Positions 38,052 to 50,150 of a DNA stretch of 64,000 bases are shown here, piece by piece; the first letter of the stretch is position 1, and each line of letters opens with the position of its first letter. Both the position numbers and the translations under genes were made by a program. Source of the stretch: Ariolimax columbianus (taxonomy: Eukaryota > Mollusca > Gastropoda > Stylommatophora > Arionidae). The stretch is taken from the NCBI GenBank assembly GCA_036924085.1, contig JAVGWX010000007.1, positions 100,272,886 to 100,336,885 of the forward strand, written 5' to 3'. The notes beneath the pieces were generated by a model. The model ran no database searches, was not told the DNA's origin, and saw only the letters and a program-made list of their open reading frames with translations.

Positions 38052-38704
38052 TGGTGGGAGAACAATACCAAGCTGATTGAGCAGAAGTTAGAGCAGATAG
38101 TCCGCTCGACAACTGTCAGGGCTGGATCTCTAGTTTACATTGACAGCCAGAGCTCACATCAGTCTGAGCCACCTCACAGTCAAAGCTATTCTTACACATA
38201 CACACACACACACAAACACACAGACGAAAACATACACGTAAACATCGACACAAACATACACACACACACACACGTACACATCTTACTCCCTAGACGTCAT
38301 CTGCACTCTACCACTCTGCAAGCCATCCTTAGACAAGCATATGGACAGTTCGAGAAGTACACTAAGACATAGTTTCCGTTGTCTTTCTTTGCTTTCAATC
38401 TTTTTTTCTTGCTCATTTAAAATAATGAATTACCATCATCGTGTGACATGCCGACTGGAGCAGTTAATCTTTTACCTTCCTATCTACATGCTCAGGCCAT
38501 TAGTGAACAATTCTGCCGTGGACTGTCTTCTGTGCAAGGTTGTTTAAGCGGCCAGCATTCCTCACTTTGTTGTTCTCTGTGCCTTGTTCCGGCAAATGTG
38601 CAGGCTTCCATGGTGTGTCTCAACCATATTCCCTAATAACATTTCACAAGAAGAGATTTGTTTTTTTTGTTTTTCCTTTTACGCCTTTAATAAGTTGTCT
38701 TAGA
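38052..38704. other. interval with CA-rich tract, no supported gene
   Basis: A CA-rich tract spans about 38,195-38,280. The remaining sequence has short frames without recognised domains. Confidence 0.45.
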
Positions 38705-39150
38705 TCATTCGGTCGGGTGGGTTTGTGAGTTTAGATCGATTCTGTGGCATGGGCTTGTGAGTTTAGATCGATTAGGTCGACTGGGGTTGTGAGCTTGCAT
38801 CGATTAGGTCGACTGGGGTTGTGAGCTTGCATCGATTCAATTGCTTGAGGTTGTGAGTTTGCATCGATTCGATTGCCTGGTGATGTGAGTTTGCATTGAT
38901 TCGGTCAGCTGTGGTTGTGAGTTTGGATCGATTCGGTCGCCTGGCGTTATGGGCTTTGATCGATTTGGTCGCCTGGGGTTGTGAGTTTGCATTGCTTTGA
39001 TCGGCTGGGGTTGTGTGCTTGGATCGATTCGGTCGGCTGGGGTTTGGGTGCTTGGATCGATTCCGTCGGCAGGGGTTATGAGTTTGCATTGATTCGGTCG
39101 GCTGGGGTTGTGTGCTTGGATCGATTCGGTCGGCTGGAGTTGGTTGTGAG
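38705..39150. repeat. 32-bp minisatellite, about 14 units
   Basis: Units contain 'gatcgattcggtcggctggg' and 'gttgtgagtttg', with alternation of 'gcatcgatt' and 'ggatcgatt' versions and several length variants. Confidence 0.93.
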
Positions 39151-39345
39151 TTTGCGTTACAACTCCAATGTTTGAGGTTCGAATCTCGTCGTGTTCAGTT
39201 CGACAGATCAAGCCTGTCGTCGGGTCCTTCATGATATCACTACTTTTTCTAGTCAACTCAGCTGTAAATAGGTACCTGACGATGTCGGTGAAAATGAGAG
39301 GGTGCTGGGGAGTTCCTAGAGGCTTGGCACGAGACATTACAATAT
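39150..39345 (+). mobile_element. SINE-like remnant with a B box
   Basis: 'gaggttcgaatctcg' (about 39,174-39,188) is a near-perfect polymerase III B box. Downstream 'cagctgtaaataggtacctg' resembles the common SINE body phrase also seen at 25.4 kb. The A box is degenerate or lost to the adjoining array. Confidence 0.4.
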
Positions 39346-39928
39346 GGCAGTTCGCATGGGATAATTTTAAGTCGCTAGCACAATTCTGAATCTAAAACAG
39401 ATTGGCGGAAAGAGGTGGTCGATTTAATGAGGGTAGGGTGGGATGAGGTAGGTTAAGGTCGTAGGCTGAATGAAGAAATGGGTGGTTTAGACGTGGTGGA
39501 TTGAGCGCAGAAGAGATGGTCTAGTTGGACGGAGGTGGGAAGTGTGTTATGTTTACGTGAGATAGTGTAGCGGGAAAGGGTAGAATCTTTTATTGAAAAA
39601 AACTTATGCTTTCATAGTATATCGTTGGATCGTAAGGAACATAATATGCACGCCTCTGCTAGCTTTCTATACGGTTCTCAATTTTTTTTCAATGCCAAAA
39701 TTGAATTCATTTCGAGACATTCAATCCCTTACACAACTGGCTGAACAGATTGAAATGATCAGATGATTCTACACCTCTTTACATAACTCACTATCTTCAG
39801 CCAATTACATATTTGCTTTTATTTTCTAAAACTATTTTGCCAGCATATGTTTTGTATTATTCTCGACTACTTGTTGGCAATAGGTAACATTTCTAACATG
39901 TTGTACACTTTGGTGTGATTCAACAGGA

Positions 39929-39931
<3 letters not shown>
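39346..39931. other. interval with no supported feature
   Basis: The left part (39,400-39,590) is G/A-rich on the plus strand. Nothing recognised. Confidence 0.45.
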
Positions 39932-39960
<29 letters not shown>

Positions 39961-40336
39961 CTTCTTCTTCTTCTTCTTTTTCTTCTTCTGCGTTCGTTCT
40001 CAATCTCCCGCTACCAAACCCTGAAAGGGCTTAGGTAGCAGAACGTAGTCCAGAGAACGGAATGCGTTGTGTCGTAGTTTACAGATTGACTGCGATATTT
40101 GCACTTTTTCGGTCCAACACATCCGACTTCAGCAACCATTTTTTTAGTACCGGGTTAGTATTCGCTCTTCGATCCCTTCTCCTGAGCCAGTCTGTCCTGC
40201 TGCAGCCTGTTATCCATGATCACCGCGTGGAGGTGTAGAAGGGTCTTGGCAGCTCTGGTTCGCTGGCCCTGACGCTAGCAGTCAGCTATGGGTCGCTGAC
40301 CACTACAGCTCATGCACTGCTCAGCATCTTGATCCC
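39932..40336 (-). mobile_element. retroposon family R, copy 3, with 11-bp target-site duplication
   Basis: Reverse orientation. The 3' tail is a long (GAA)n, seen as (CTT)n at about 39,932-39,988. It is followed by 'gcgttcgttctcaatctccc', 'gtccagagaacggaatgcgt' and 'gtcgtagtttacag', and it ends at '...cagcatcttgatcc'. Flanks 'caacaggatac' (39,921-39,931) and 'catcaggatac' (40,337-40,347) agree at 10 of 11 positions. This copy has no internal tandem expansion and serves as a reference for the ancestral structure. Confidence 0.88.
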
Positions 40337-40854
40337 CATCAGGATACAACGTATCCTACAGCTTGATCAAGTGAGTATCGATCTGTGTTCACCTGTGTGA
40401 CTGTCCACATGAAGGCACTTAGAATAACCGACCATAAGTTTCAAGAACGTACTAAGGCAGCTTCTGGTTTTGTCCAGGTAACACACTAGATACCCAAACC
40501 AATAACTGCGTGACCAAAACGCTTTCATCAGAGACAATATACAACACAGATTAAAACATAAAAGGCATCTAAACAATAAAGACGGTAGTGATTATAAATA
40601 TGGTATACCCGTCTGGACAGGTGAGAAAGTTTACCGTGAGATCAACAACAGACGTCAGCAATAGTAATAGTAGATGTGATGTTTGTTAAATGAAGAAATG
40701 AAGAAAGAAAACAGAATATAACTGGAGAGAATAAAGATAGCTATGAAGGCAGACAGCAGACTAGATAAGGCTAAACTAAATGTACACTATCTATTGTTAA
40801 GAATGCACACTTACAATTCCAATATTTAATCATGTAAATATGATTCTGTGTGTT
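40337..40854. other. interval with no supported feature
   Basis: AT-rich. A short stretch near 40,690-40,760 faintly resembles the KRI.IA. part of RT pseudogenes, but is too weak to call. Confidence 0.4.
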
Positions 40855-41445
40855 TGATTTCATGACTCAAACATTGTGTTACGTTACTACTGGCTTCATG
40901 ACTCAAACATTGGGTTACATTTCTACTGGCTTCATGACTCAAACATTGTGTTACGTTACTACTGGCTTCATTACTCAAAAATTGGGTTACATTTCTACTG
41001 ACTTCATGACTCAAACATTGTGTTATGTTACTACTGCTTCATGACTCAAACATGGTGTTACGTTACTGCTGGCTTCATGAATCAAAAACGGTGTTACGTT
41101 ACTACTGACTTCATGACTCAAACATTGTGTTACATTTCTACTGACTTCATGACTCAAACATTGTGTTATGTTACTACTGGTTTCATGACTCAAACATTGT
41201 GCTACATTTCTACTGGCTTCATGACTCAAACATGGTGTTACGTTACTACTGTTTTCATGACTCAAACATTGTGGTACGTTACTACTGTCTTCGTAACTCA
41301 AACATTGTGTTATGTTACTACTGTCTTCATGACTCAAACATTGTGTTACGTTACTACTGTCTTATTGACTCAAATATTGTGTTACGTTACTACTGTCTTC
41401 ATGACTCAAACATGGTGTTACGTTTCTGCCGGAATTCATGACTCC
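40855..41445. repeat. 36-bp minisatellite, about 16 units
   Basis: Units of 36 bp with 'catgactcaaacattgtgtt' and 'acgttactactggctt'. The first units alternate as a 72-bp dimer ('gtgttacgttactac' then 'gggttacatttctac'). Twelve codons per unit keep frames open on both strands. Not coding. Confidence 0.96.
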
Positions 41446-41515
41446 AGTATTTGCTGCTCCTTACAAACGACGTGTCTACCCCGTTCCTGTTCTTTCACAG
41501 GAAGCACGGGTCAAG

Positions 41516-44152
41516 AGTAGTTGTTACAGTGGTTGTTATATTGGTTGTTGTAGTAGTTGTTACAGTGGTTGTTACAGTGATCATTGCTTGTTACAATGAT
41601 TGTTACAGTGGTTGTTACATTTGTCAGTGGTTCTTACAGTGGTTGTTACAGTGGTTGTTATATTGGTTGTTGTAGTAGTTGTTACAGTGGTTGTTACAGT
41701 GGTTGTTACAGTGGTTTTTACAGTGGTTGTTACAGTGGTTGTTACAGTGGTTGTTACCGTGGTTGTTTACAGTGGTTCTTAAAGTGTTAAGTGGTTGTTT
41801 TACTGGGTTTTACAGTGGTTGTTACATTGATTAGTCGTTGTCACAGTTTTTGTTACAGTAGTTGTTACAGTGGTATGTGGCTGGTACAGTGGTTGTTACA
41901 GTGGATGTTACAGTGGATGTTACAGTGGATGTTACAGTGGTTGTTACAGTGGTTGTTATATTGGTTGTTACAGTGGTTGTTACAGTGATCATTGCTTGTT
42001 ACAGTGATTGTTACAGTGGTTGTTACATTTGTCAGTGGTTGTTACAGTGGTTGTTACAGTGATCATTGCTTGTTACAGTGATTGTTACAGTGGTTGTTGC
42101 ATTTGTCAGTGGTTGTTACAGTGGTTGTTACAGTGGTTGTTACAGTGATCATTGCTTGTTACAGTGATTGTTACAGTGGTTGTTACATTTGTCAGTGGTT
42201 CTTACAGTGGTTCTTACAGTGGTTGTTTACAGTGGTTGTTTACAGTGGTTCTTAAAGTGTTAAGTGGTTGTTTTACTGGGTTTTACAGTGGTTGTTACAT
42301 TGATTAGTCGTTGTCACAGTTTTTGTTACAGTGGTTGTTACAGTGGTATGTGGTTTGGTACAGTGGTTGTTACAGTGGATGTTACAGTGGATGTTATAGT
42401 GAATGTTACAGTGGATGTTACAGTGGATGTTACAGTGGATGTTACAGTGGATGTTACAGTGGTGGTTACAGGGGTTGTTTCATTGGTTCTTGCAGTGGTT
42501 GCTAGGGTGGTTATTACAGTGGTTGATACATTCGTTGTTACATTGGTTGTTACAGAAGTTGATACAGTGGTCAGTGGTTGTTACAGTGGTTGTTACGAAG
42601 GTTGTTACCGAAGTTGATACAGTGGTCAGTGATTGTTACAGTGATCAGTGGTTGTTAAAGTGGTTGATATAGTGGTTGTTACAGAAGTTGATACAGTGGG
42701 CAGTGGTTGTTACAGTGATCAGTGGTTGTTAAAGTGGTTGATATAGTGGTTGTTACAGAAGTTGATACAGTGGTCAGTGATTGTTACAGTGATCAGTGGT
42801 TGTTAAAGTGGTTGATATAGTGATTGTTACAGAAGTTGATACAGTGGGCAGTTGTTGTTACATTGGTTGTTACAGTGGTTGTTATTGTTGTTGTTACAGT
42901 GGTTGTTACAGTGGCTGTTACAGTGGTTGTTATTGTTGTTGTTACAGGGGTTGTTACAGTGGTTGTTACAGTGGTTTTTACAGTGGTTGTTATTGTTGTT
43001 GTTACATTGGTTGTTACAGTGGTTGTTACATTGGTTGTTACAGTGGTTGTTACAGTGGTTGTTACAGTGGTTGTTACAGTGGTTGTTACAGTGGTTGTTA
43101 TTGTTGTTGTTACAGTGGTTGTTACAGTGGTTGTTACAGTGGTTGTTATTGTTGTTGTTACAGTGGTTGTTACAGTGGTTGTTACAGTGGTTGTTACAGT
43201 GGTTGTTATTGTTGTTGTTACAGTGGTTGTTACAGTGGTTGTTACAGTGGTTGTTATTGTTGTTGTTACAGTGGTTGTTACAGTGGTTGTTACAGTGGTT
43301 GTTACAGTGGTTGTTACAGTGGTTGTTATTGTTGTTGTTACAGTGGTTGTTACAGTGGTTATTATTGTTGTTGTTACAGTGGTTGTTATTGTTGTTGTTA
43401 CATTTGTTGTTACATTGGTTGTTATTGTTGTTGTTACAGTGGTTGTTACAGTGGTTGTTACAGTGGTTGTTACAGTGGTTGTTATTGTTGTTGTTACAGT
43501 GGTTGTTACAGTGGTTGTTACAGTGGTTGTTACAGTGGTTGTTACAGTTGTTGTCACAGTGGTTGTTACAGTGGTTGTTACAGTGGTTGTTACATTGGTT
43601 GTTTTTGTTGTTGTTACAGTGGTTGTTATTGTTGTTGTTACATTGGTTGTTACAGTGGTTGTTACAGTGGTTGTTACAGTGGTTGTTACAGTGCTTGTTA
43701 CAGTGGTTGTTACAGTGGTTGTTATTGTTGTGGTTACAGTGGTTGTTACAGTTGTTGTTACATTGGTTGTTACAGTGGTTGTTACAGTGGTTGTTATTGT
43801 TTTTTTTACAGTGGTTGTTACAGTTGTTGTTACATTGGTTGTTACAGTGGTTGTTACAGTGGTTGTTACAGTGGTTGTTATTGTTGTTGTTACATTGGTT
43901 GTTACAGTGGTTGTTACAGTGGTTGTTATTGTTGTTGTTACAGTGGTTGTTACAGTTGTTGTTACATTGGTTGTTACAGTGGTTGTTACAGTGGTTGTTA
44001 CAGTGGTTGTTATTGTTGTTGTTACAGTGGTTGTTACAGTGGTTGTTACAGTGGTTGTTACAGTGGTTGTTATTGTTGTTGTTACAGTGGTTGTTACAGT
44101 GGTTGTTATTGTTGTTGTTACAGTGGTTATTACAGTGGTTGTTGCTTACCAA
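41516..44152. repeat. 12-bp array 'gtggttgttaca' with higher-order structure
   Basis: About 2.6 kb of 'gtggttgttaca' words. The left part (41,516-42,840) is mixed with other motifs and duplicated in blocks, for example 'aaagtgttaagtggttgttt' at about 41,779 and again about 474 bp later. The right part (42,850-44,150) is punctuated by 'ttattgttgttgtt' inserts at varying spacing. Three plus frames (Val-Thr, Cys-Tyr-Ser-Gly and Leu-Gln-Trp repeats) and two minus frames are open for 250-485 codons. This is a compositional artefact. Confidence 0.97.
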
Positions 44153-44284
44153 ATTTACTGACTTGGTGATGTTTCTAGCAACGTGCACAGCTATCTTTAG
44201 GCGTATGTTGTACTATGGTTTGAAGCCGGCAGTGGTTCAAATCTTTGCTCTCCAGAGCCGGCACAGAGAACATTCGCTCCTAGA

Positions 44285-44690
44285 ATGTACACGTGACAAT
44301 CATGACTAGCTCTCATACACGTGACAATCATGACTAGCTATGATTAACGTGACAATCATGACTAGCTCTCATACACCTGACAATCATGACTAGCTCTCAT
44401 ACACGTGACAATCATGACTAGCTCTCATACACCTGACAATCATGACTAGCTCTGATACACGTGACAATCATGACTAGCTCTGATTCACGTAACAATCATG
44501 ACTAGCTCTCATACACGTGACAAACATGACTAGCTCTCATACACGTGACAATCATGACTAGCTCTGATTCACGTAACAATCATGACTAGCTCTGATTCAC
44601 GTAACAATCATGACTAGCTCTGATTCACGTAACAAACATGACTAGCTCTCATACACGTCACAAGCATGTCTAACTCTAACACACCTGACA
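44285..44690. repeat. 28-bp minisatellite, about 15 units
   Basis: Unit contains 'cacgtgacaatcatgactag' and 'ctctcata'. About half of the units carry CACGTG; the others have 'cacctg', 'cacgta' or 'aacgtg'. Confidence 0.95.
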
Positions 44691-44859
44691 ATCATGTTCG
44701 CAGACAGGCCAGGTGATGTGTCTCTGAAGATATTATCCCGCGTCAACTTGGACTAGAACTATCTGCAAAATCTGTGTCGATATAGATTGAATGGGAGCAT
44801 AGGACTGCAACAATCGCTTGCCATCCATTCTTATTTTGAGCCGTCTTCGCCAGCTCCGC

Positions 44860-45430
44860 TCATAGAGATGCCCTTACCATTGATTAACCTCCATGTGATC
44901 TCCGACCTCCCTACATTTATCCCCCGTGGTTTCCAGCGCAGCGCATGTCTAATATCATAACCATATTTATGTTCTCAGTTTTGCATTTCCCTGTCGAGTC
45001 ATCACTTGAATTATTTCTGATGACCTGTCATTACAATCAGCTTCCTATTGCCTCCTTCAAACTCGTTATCCTTTCCCCTGCGCCTTCTGTTCTCCTCACA
45101 CCAACACCCCCTTCCTCCAGCCCCCGCTCTTATGTCGAGAAAATTTACTCCTCCTCCTCCACGTCACCGTTAATCACTCCCGAAGTTGTCCCCTCTCAAC
45201 TTTAGACACTCCTGATGACTCCTCAAATCGACATGACTATTTGAACCCTTTATCCTCTGATCTCCATGGTGTAGCCACTTCCATAACACCACCCTCCCCC
45301 TACTCGTATTTCCCTCCTGCAGCAGTTCCATCTGTTAGCCCCACTCCCCTTCTCCCACCTCCCATCCTACTACTACCATCATCGACATCGAAAAGCCCCG
45401 TTTCTTGTCAAATCGGGCCAATTAAAGCGC
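44860..45430. other. C/T-rich low-complexity interval
   Basis: Pyrimidine-biased on the plus strand, similar in character to 11,580-12,130. The open frames are proline/serine-rich through composition. No gene supported. Confidence 0.55.
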
Positions 45431-45639
45431 TTTCTGTCTGTTAACAGCCGCATGAAAGTGTATTGTCAGAGGATTGACAACAGAATCATGGGATGATGAC
45501 ACGGTCTTCCACACACGGCATGTTCCTCATTGTGGGTCGTCCTCTTTTCGCAAATCCATTTGTCCGAGACTGGGACATCACGCGTTTGTCGTGGATCACT
45601 CTATGCTGTAATCACTTATTCAACTCAGAACCTCTCGGG

Positions 45640-46062
45640 GGAAAGTCAGGCCCTTCAGTTCAACCTTTCATGTGAACGTCAGGCCCTTCAGTTCAACCTT
45701 TTAAGTGAACGTCAGGCCCTTCAGTTCAACCTTTCATGTGAAAGTCAGGCCCTTCAGTTCAACTTTTCACGTGCAAGTCAGGCCCTTCAGTTCAACTTTT
45801 CACGTGCAAGTCAGGCCCTTCAGTTCAACTTTTCACGTGAAAGTCAGGCCTTCAGTTCAACTTTTCACGTGCAAGTCAGGCCCTTCAGTTCAACTTTTCA
45901 CGTGCAAGTCAGGCCCTTCAGTTCAACTTTTCACGTGAAAGTCAGGCCCTTCAGTTCAACTTTTCACGTGAAAGTCAGGCCCTTCAGTTCAACTTTTCAC
46001 GTGCAAGTCAGGCCCTTCAGTTCAACTTTTCACGTGAAAGTCAGGCCCTGCAGTTTTATATT
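45640..46062. repeat. 33-bp minisatellite, about 12.5 units
   Basis: Unit contains 'gtcaggcccttcagttcaac' and 'ttttcacgtgcaa'. Nine or so units carry CACGTG. Eleven codons per unit keep frames open, and a one-base deletion near 45,848 shifts the frame, which argues against coding. Confidence 0.96.
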
Positions 46063-46334
46063 TATTATGAAACAAGTAAACACTTTTTCGTATGTTTGAT
46101 TCTGCTGGACTGCTTGCATTACTGCGCTGATTAGCGCTGGTCAAGAGATCAGCATAGAAGCCACATATTGTGAATTACTCACGGGCTAGTTCTAACCAGA
46201 AAGACAATGTGTGTGTTTGAAAGGGTCCTATCTGTGCCAATAGAAAGTGCAAGCCCTAACGAACACGAATAACAACATTGTTTTGTGAAGCACAGCTGCT
46301 CAAGCAATCTTCTGGATGCGATCAGAATGTTAAC

Positions 46335-47125
46335 ACTTACTACAACTGGACATTTCTGGTCACAAAAGGTCTTGCAACTGGACATTTCTGGTCACAACAG
46401 ATCTTACAACTGGACATTTCTGGTCACAAAAGGTCTTGCAGCTGGACATGTCTGGTCACAACAGGTTTTACAACTGGAAATTTCTGGTCACAACAGGTTT
46501 TACAACTGGACATTTCTGGTCACAAAAGGTCTTGCAGCTGGACATGTCTGGTCACAACAGGTTTTACAACTGGACATTTCTGGTCACAAAATGTCTTGCA
46601 ACTGGACATTTCTGGTCACAACAGATCTTACAACTGGACATTTCTGGTCACAAAAGGTCTTGCAGCTGGACATGTCTGGTCACAATAGGTTTTACAACTG
46701 GACATTTCTGGTCACAAAATGTCTTGCAACTGGACATTTCTGGTCACAAAAGGTCTTGCTGCTGGCCATGTTTGGTCACAACAGGTTTTATAACTGGACA
46801 TTTCTGGTCACAAAAGGTCTTGCAGCTGGCCATGTTTGGTCACAACAGGTTTTACAACTGGACATTTCTGGTAAAAAAAGGTCTTGCGGGTGGACATGTC
46901 TGGTCACAACAGGTTTTACAACTGGACATTTCTGGTAACAAAAGGTCTTGCAGATGGACATGTCTGGTCACAACAGGTTTTATAACTGGACATTTCTGGT
47001 AACAAAAGGTCTTGCAGATGGACATGTCTGGTCACAACAGGTTTTACAACTGGACATTTCTGGTAACAAAAGGTCTTGCAGATGGACATGTCTGGTCACA
47101 ACAAGTCTTACCGCTGGATACTCCA
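46335..47125. repeat. 32-bp minisatellite organised as 64-bp dimers
   Basis: About 25 units of 32 bp. Type 1 has 'ggtcacaaaaggtcttgcag', type 2 has 'ggtcacaacaggttttacaa', and they largely alternate. Right-hand units replace 'ggtcac' with 'ggtaac' or 'ggtaaa'. Several frames open, not coding. Confidence 0.96.
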
Positions 47126-47720
47126 CTTAATGTAAGGCAAAATTTAAAACAACAATGATCAAATTTAAATATGTTATCACATCTTTATACAGAATTGTAA
47201 CATGAATGGAACGTTTATAGTACTAGGGACTAAAGGCTACTCATTCTTTTAATCACCACGCAGTGTTCAGGCTAGGTATTTTGTTTTACCCATAATAGAA
47301 AAAGCATGTCCCACTGAGATTTTGAACCAGCATTCCATTCGTAAAAGTATAGTATTCAAACTACTCAACCTACCTGCTCTTCAAGACAGTGGCGACACAG
47401 GAAACATACAGTACCTCTGTTAGGTCAATCACCAGGATGTGTCAAGATAACCCCATTGTAATTACCGCCTGTTGGGGATGATGTGTTGCACCTTCTCAAT
47501 TTGTTTTCTTTCGATAGGTTAACCAATTGGTAATTTTACTTGATGGACTTGACCAAGATATAATTCATGTGACTCTAGCACTTTTGGACCATTTTCATGG
47601 GTAATACTAACTCTAGTTACTCCGCCACTTCACCATAATATGGCATTTTTAAATTGTTCTCAACAAATATAACACCCATGATGATGATGTGCTTAAAAAA
47701 GTGTATGTGACAGAAAACAA
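47126..47720. other. interval with a weak SINE-like remnant
   Basis: Minus-strand sequence around 47,395-47,320 has an A-box-like 'aggtaggttgagtag' and a B-box-like 'ctggttcaaaatctc'. Otherwise nothing recognised. Confidence 0.35.
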
Positions 47721-47721
47721 C

Positions 47722-47930
47722 AAGTTCGTGTGTTTGAATGGTGTTACGTGTGTTATAGAGTACGTCTTCGCATATTTGTGTGGTGTTAGGTGTGTCAGAG
47801 AGTACGTCTTTGTGTGTTTTAGTGGCGTTACGTGTGTCAGATAGTACGGCTTTGTGTTTTATAGTGGTGTTACGTGTGTCAGATAATACGTCTTTGTGTG
47901 TTTTAGTGGTGTTACGTGTGTCAAGAAACA
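47722..47930. repeat. 42-bp tandem repeat, about 5 units
   Basis: Unit contains 'gtgtgttttagtggtgttac' and 'gtgtgtcagatagtacgtc'. Confidence 0.92.
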
Positions 47931-48105
47931 CTTGATCTGGTGTATGTTTTAGTGTCCTTACATTTGATCTGGTATATGTTTTAGTGTCCTTACATTTGAT
48001 TTGTTGTATGTTTTAGTGTCCTTACATTTGATTTGTTGTATGTTTTAGTGTCCTTACATTTGATCTGTTGTATGTTTTAGTGCCATTACATTTCATTTGT
48101 TGTAT
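47930..48105. repeat. 32-bp tandem repeat, about 5.5 units
   Basis: Unit contains 'tgatctggtatatgttttag' and 'tgtccttacatt'. It directly abuts the 42-bp array and shares 'tgttttagtg' with it, so one may have been seeded by the other. Confidence 0.92.
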
Positions 48106-48490
48106 GTGCTGTGTATGCGTACAGGTGTTTCCGTTTGTGTGAGTCTACTATGGGGTAGATTGTTCTGTCCGAACCTACTCGATCCTGCTCGAACCTACTC
48201 GACCTGCTCTAGCCTACTTTAAATGAATTCCACATTTGTGACGCAAGTTCTCTGGTTACCTCTGTACTATAGCTCTTCTTATATTCCACGAAGAAGGTTG
48301 ATGTAGGTCCTCTTTGCTTTAGTGCAAGCTTCTCAACAATTTAACTATTATCAGGATAACAGTGTATATCCCAACCTCGCTGGCAAGGCTTCCGTAACAC
48401 GGTCAACCTTCAAGTACACGTGAGCGTGAGGCGAGGCCTTAGTCAATGTGTTTTACCTGACCCTGACGTCAGTGTCCACGCCTTGATTTG
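48106..48490. other. interval with no supported feature
   Basis: Holds a tiny 'cgaacctactcgatcctgct' repetition near 48,170-48,215. Nothing else recognised. Confidence 0.5.
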
Positions 48491-48491
48491 A

Positions 48492-49116
48492 CGTGTATGT
48501 GTGTATGCGTTTATGTGTGTATGTGTATGTGTGTATATTTTTATGGGTGTATTTGTATGTGTGTATGTGTATGTGTGTATGCGTTCATGTGTGTATGTGT
48601 ATGTGTGTATATTTTTATGTGTGTATATGTATGTGTGTATGCGTTCATGTGTGTATGTGTTTATGTGTGTGTGTATGTGTGTATATTTTTATATGTGTAT
48701 GTGTATGTGTGTATGTGTATATATGTATGTGTGTATGTATATGTGTGTGTGCATGTGTACATGTGTGTATGTGTATATGTATGTGTGTATGTATATATGT
48801 GTATGTGCATGTGTGTATGTGTATGTGTGTATGCGTATCTATGTATGTATGTGTGTATGTGTGTATGTGTGCATGTGTGTATGTGTGCATGTGTGTAAGT
48901 GTGTATGTGTATATATGTACAAGTGTGTATGTGTATATTGGTGCATGTGTGTATGTGTATATGTGTGCAATGTGTATGTGTTTATGTATGTATATGTATA
49001 TGGGTGCATGTGTATGTGTAGATGTGTGTATGTGTATATGTGCGCATGTGTTTATGTGTATGTGTATATATGTGCATGTTTGTATGTGTATATGTGTGTA
49101 TGTATGTATGTGTGTA

Positions 49117-49153
<37 letters not shown>

Positions 49154-49235
49154 GTGCATGTGTATATGTGTGCATGTTTGTATGTGTGTATGTATGTGTT
49201 TCATGCTGGTCATATGTATATATATATATATGATA
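48492..49235. repeat. TG/TA-rich microsatellite ('tgtgtatg' type)
   Basis: About 740 bp of 'tgtgtatgtgta' words with larger recurring blocks such as 'gtatatttttatgtgtgtat', ending in a pure TA run at about 49,217-49,230. All six frames read as Cys/Val/Tyr or His/Thr/Tyr strings. Not coding. Confidence 0.96.
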
Positions 49236-50110
49236 TATGTTTGTGTTTGATCTCCGATGAAGAATATATCCGTATATTTATAGAAATCTTAAAGAAACAT
49301 CACAATACAAATAACACAAATGAATATTGAGATAAGTACATCGAGGGGAGAAAAGGAGACTACTGTGCTGGAATAGAGAGACTAGGCGAGCGAGACAAAG
49401 AAAGAGAATCCAATGATGAAATACAGAGGCTACTATTGATGAAGTTATCGAAGTTAACTTTGTGTTAGAAGATGAGGAACATACAACAGGACACTAATTA
49501 CCAAGTCCCAGTGTCACTTCTTCCGCAAGTGCTACTTGAGACTCGAACTACGTTCTCTCTCACGCTGAGTAAAAGAGCTCTTGCTGGCTCCACCAGCTAT
49601 CACACCAGTTTAGAAGGTGTCCCATCAGACGTTAACAGCGACGCCAGGCCATGAATGCAGCCTCCGCCGGTCGTCATTTTCTTGTATCCGAGTAACCAGC
49701 ATTGTGTAGAGCAGAGTGAATGAGAGAAGCCATGATTATGTTGTCAGCTGGGAAAGTGTGATGTGAACTGGACACAGGGGCGGCTAGTTTTATACAAGTG
49801 GCTCAATGTGGTCACGTGATCTCTGTACGCCACTTAAGTGGAAGAATAAACTAGGACGGGTTGGTGCCTTCAGCAAGTTTTGGTCAGTCGAAAGGTGTGA
49901 CATGAACTCAGGTGTTTGACCACAAACCCAACATTACGACCTCGCTAGATCTGAGCATAACTTCAATGACAGGAATGTGTAGACGACGCTCACACGAGTT
50001 GCACAACAGCAGAAAGTCTGTCCATGATCCTCTTCAGTGTTAAAGGGGTACATATTGTTGTGGCAATAAGGAAAACATATTTCGATCATTTGTAGGGGCA
50101 ACAGGGATGG
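49236..50110. other. interval with a SINE head and otherwise no feature
   Basis: Unique-looking apart from the SINE-like head near 49,520-49,610. No gene recognised. Confidence 0.45.
49515..49612 (-). mobile_element. tRNA-derived SINE head
   Basis: On the minus strand 'tagctggtggagccagc' (A-box region) is followed by 'agagctcttttactcagcgt' and a perfect B box 'agttcgagtctc' (near 49,535). The arrangement matches a degenerate tRNA. The body and 3' tail are not resolved. Confidence 0.45.
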
Positions 50111-50150
50111 CGGAGGGGGGGGGGGGGCGGGGGAGCAGGAATCAAATGTC
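50105..50150. repeat. G-rich tract
   Basis: G run of about 13 with 'ggcggag' and 'gcgggggagcagg' on either side. Borders the 40-bp array. Confidence 0.88.

Noticed and set aside
42793..44309. Open frames of 250-485 codons on both strands
   Set aside because: They lie entirely in the 12-bp GTGGTTGTTACA array; composition explains them.
46285..47130. Open plus frames of 136-217 codons
   Set aside because: A 32-bp repeat with simultaneous open frames.
48492..49235. Telomere-like repeat
   Set aside because: The tract is TGTGTA-based without TTAGGG or similar units.
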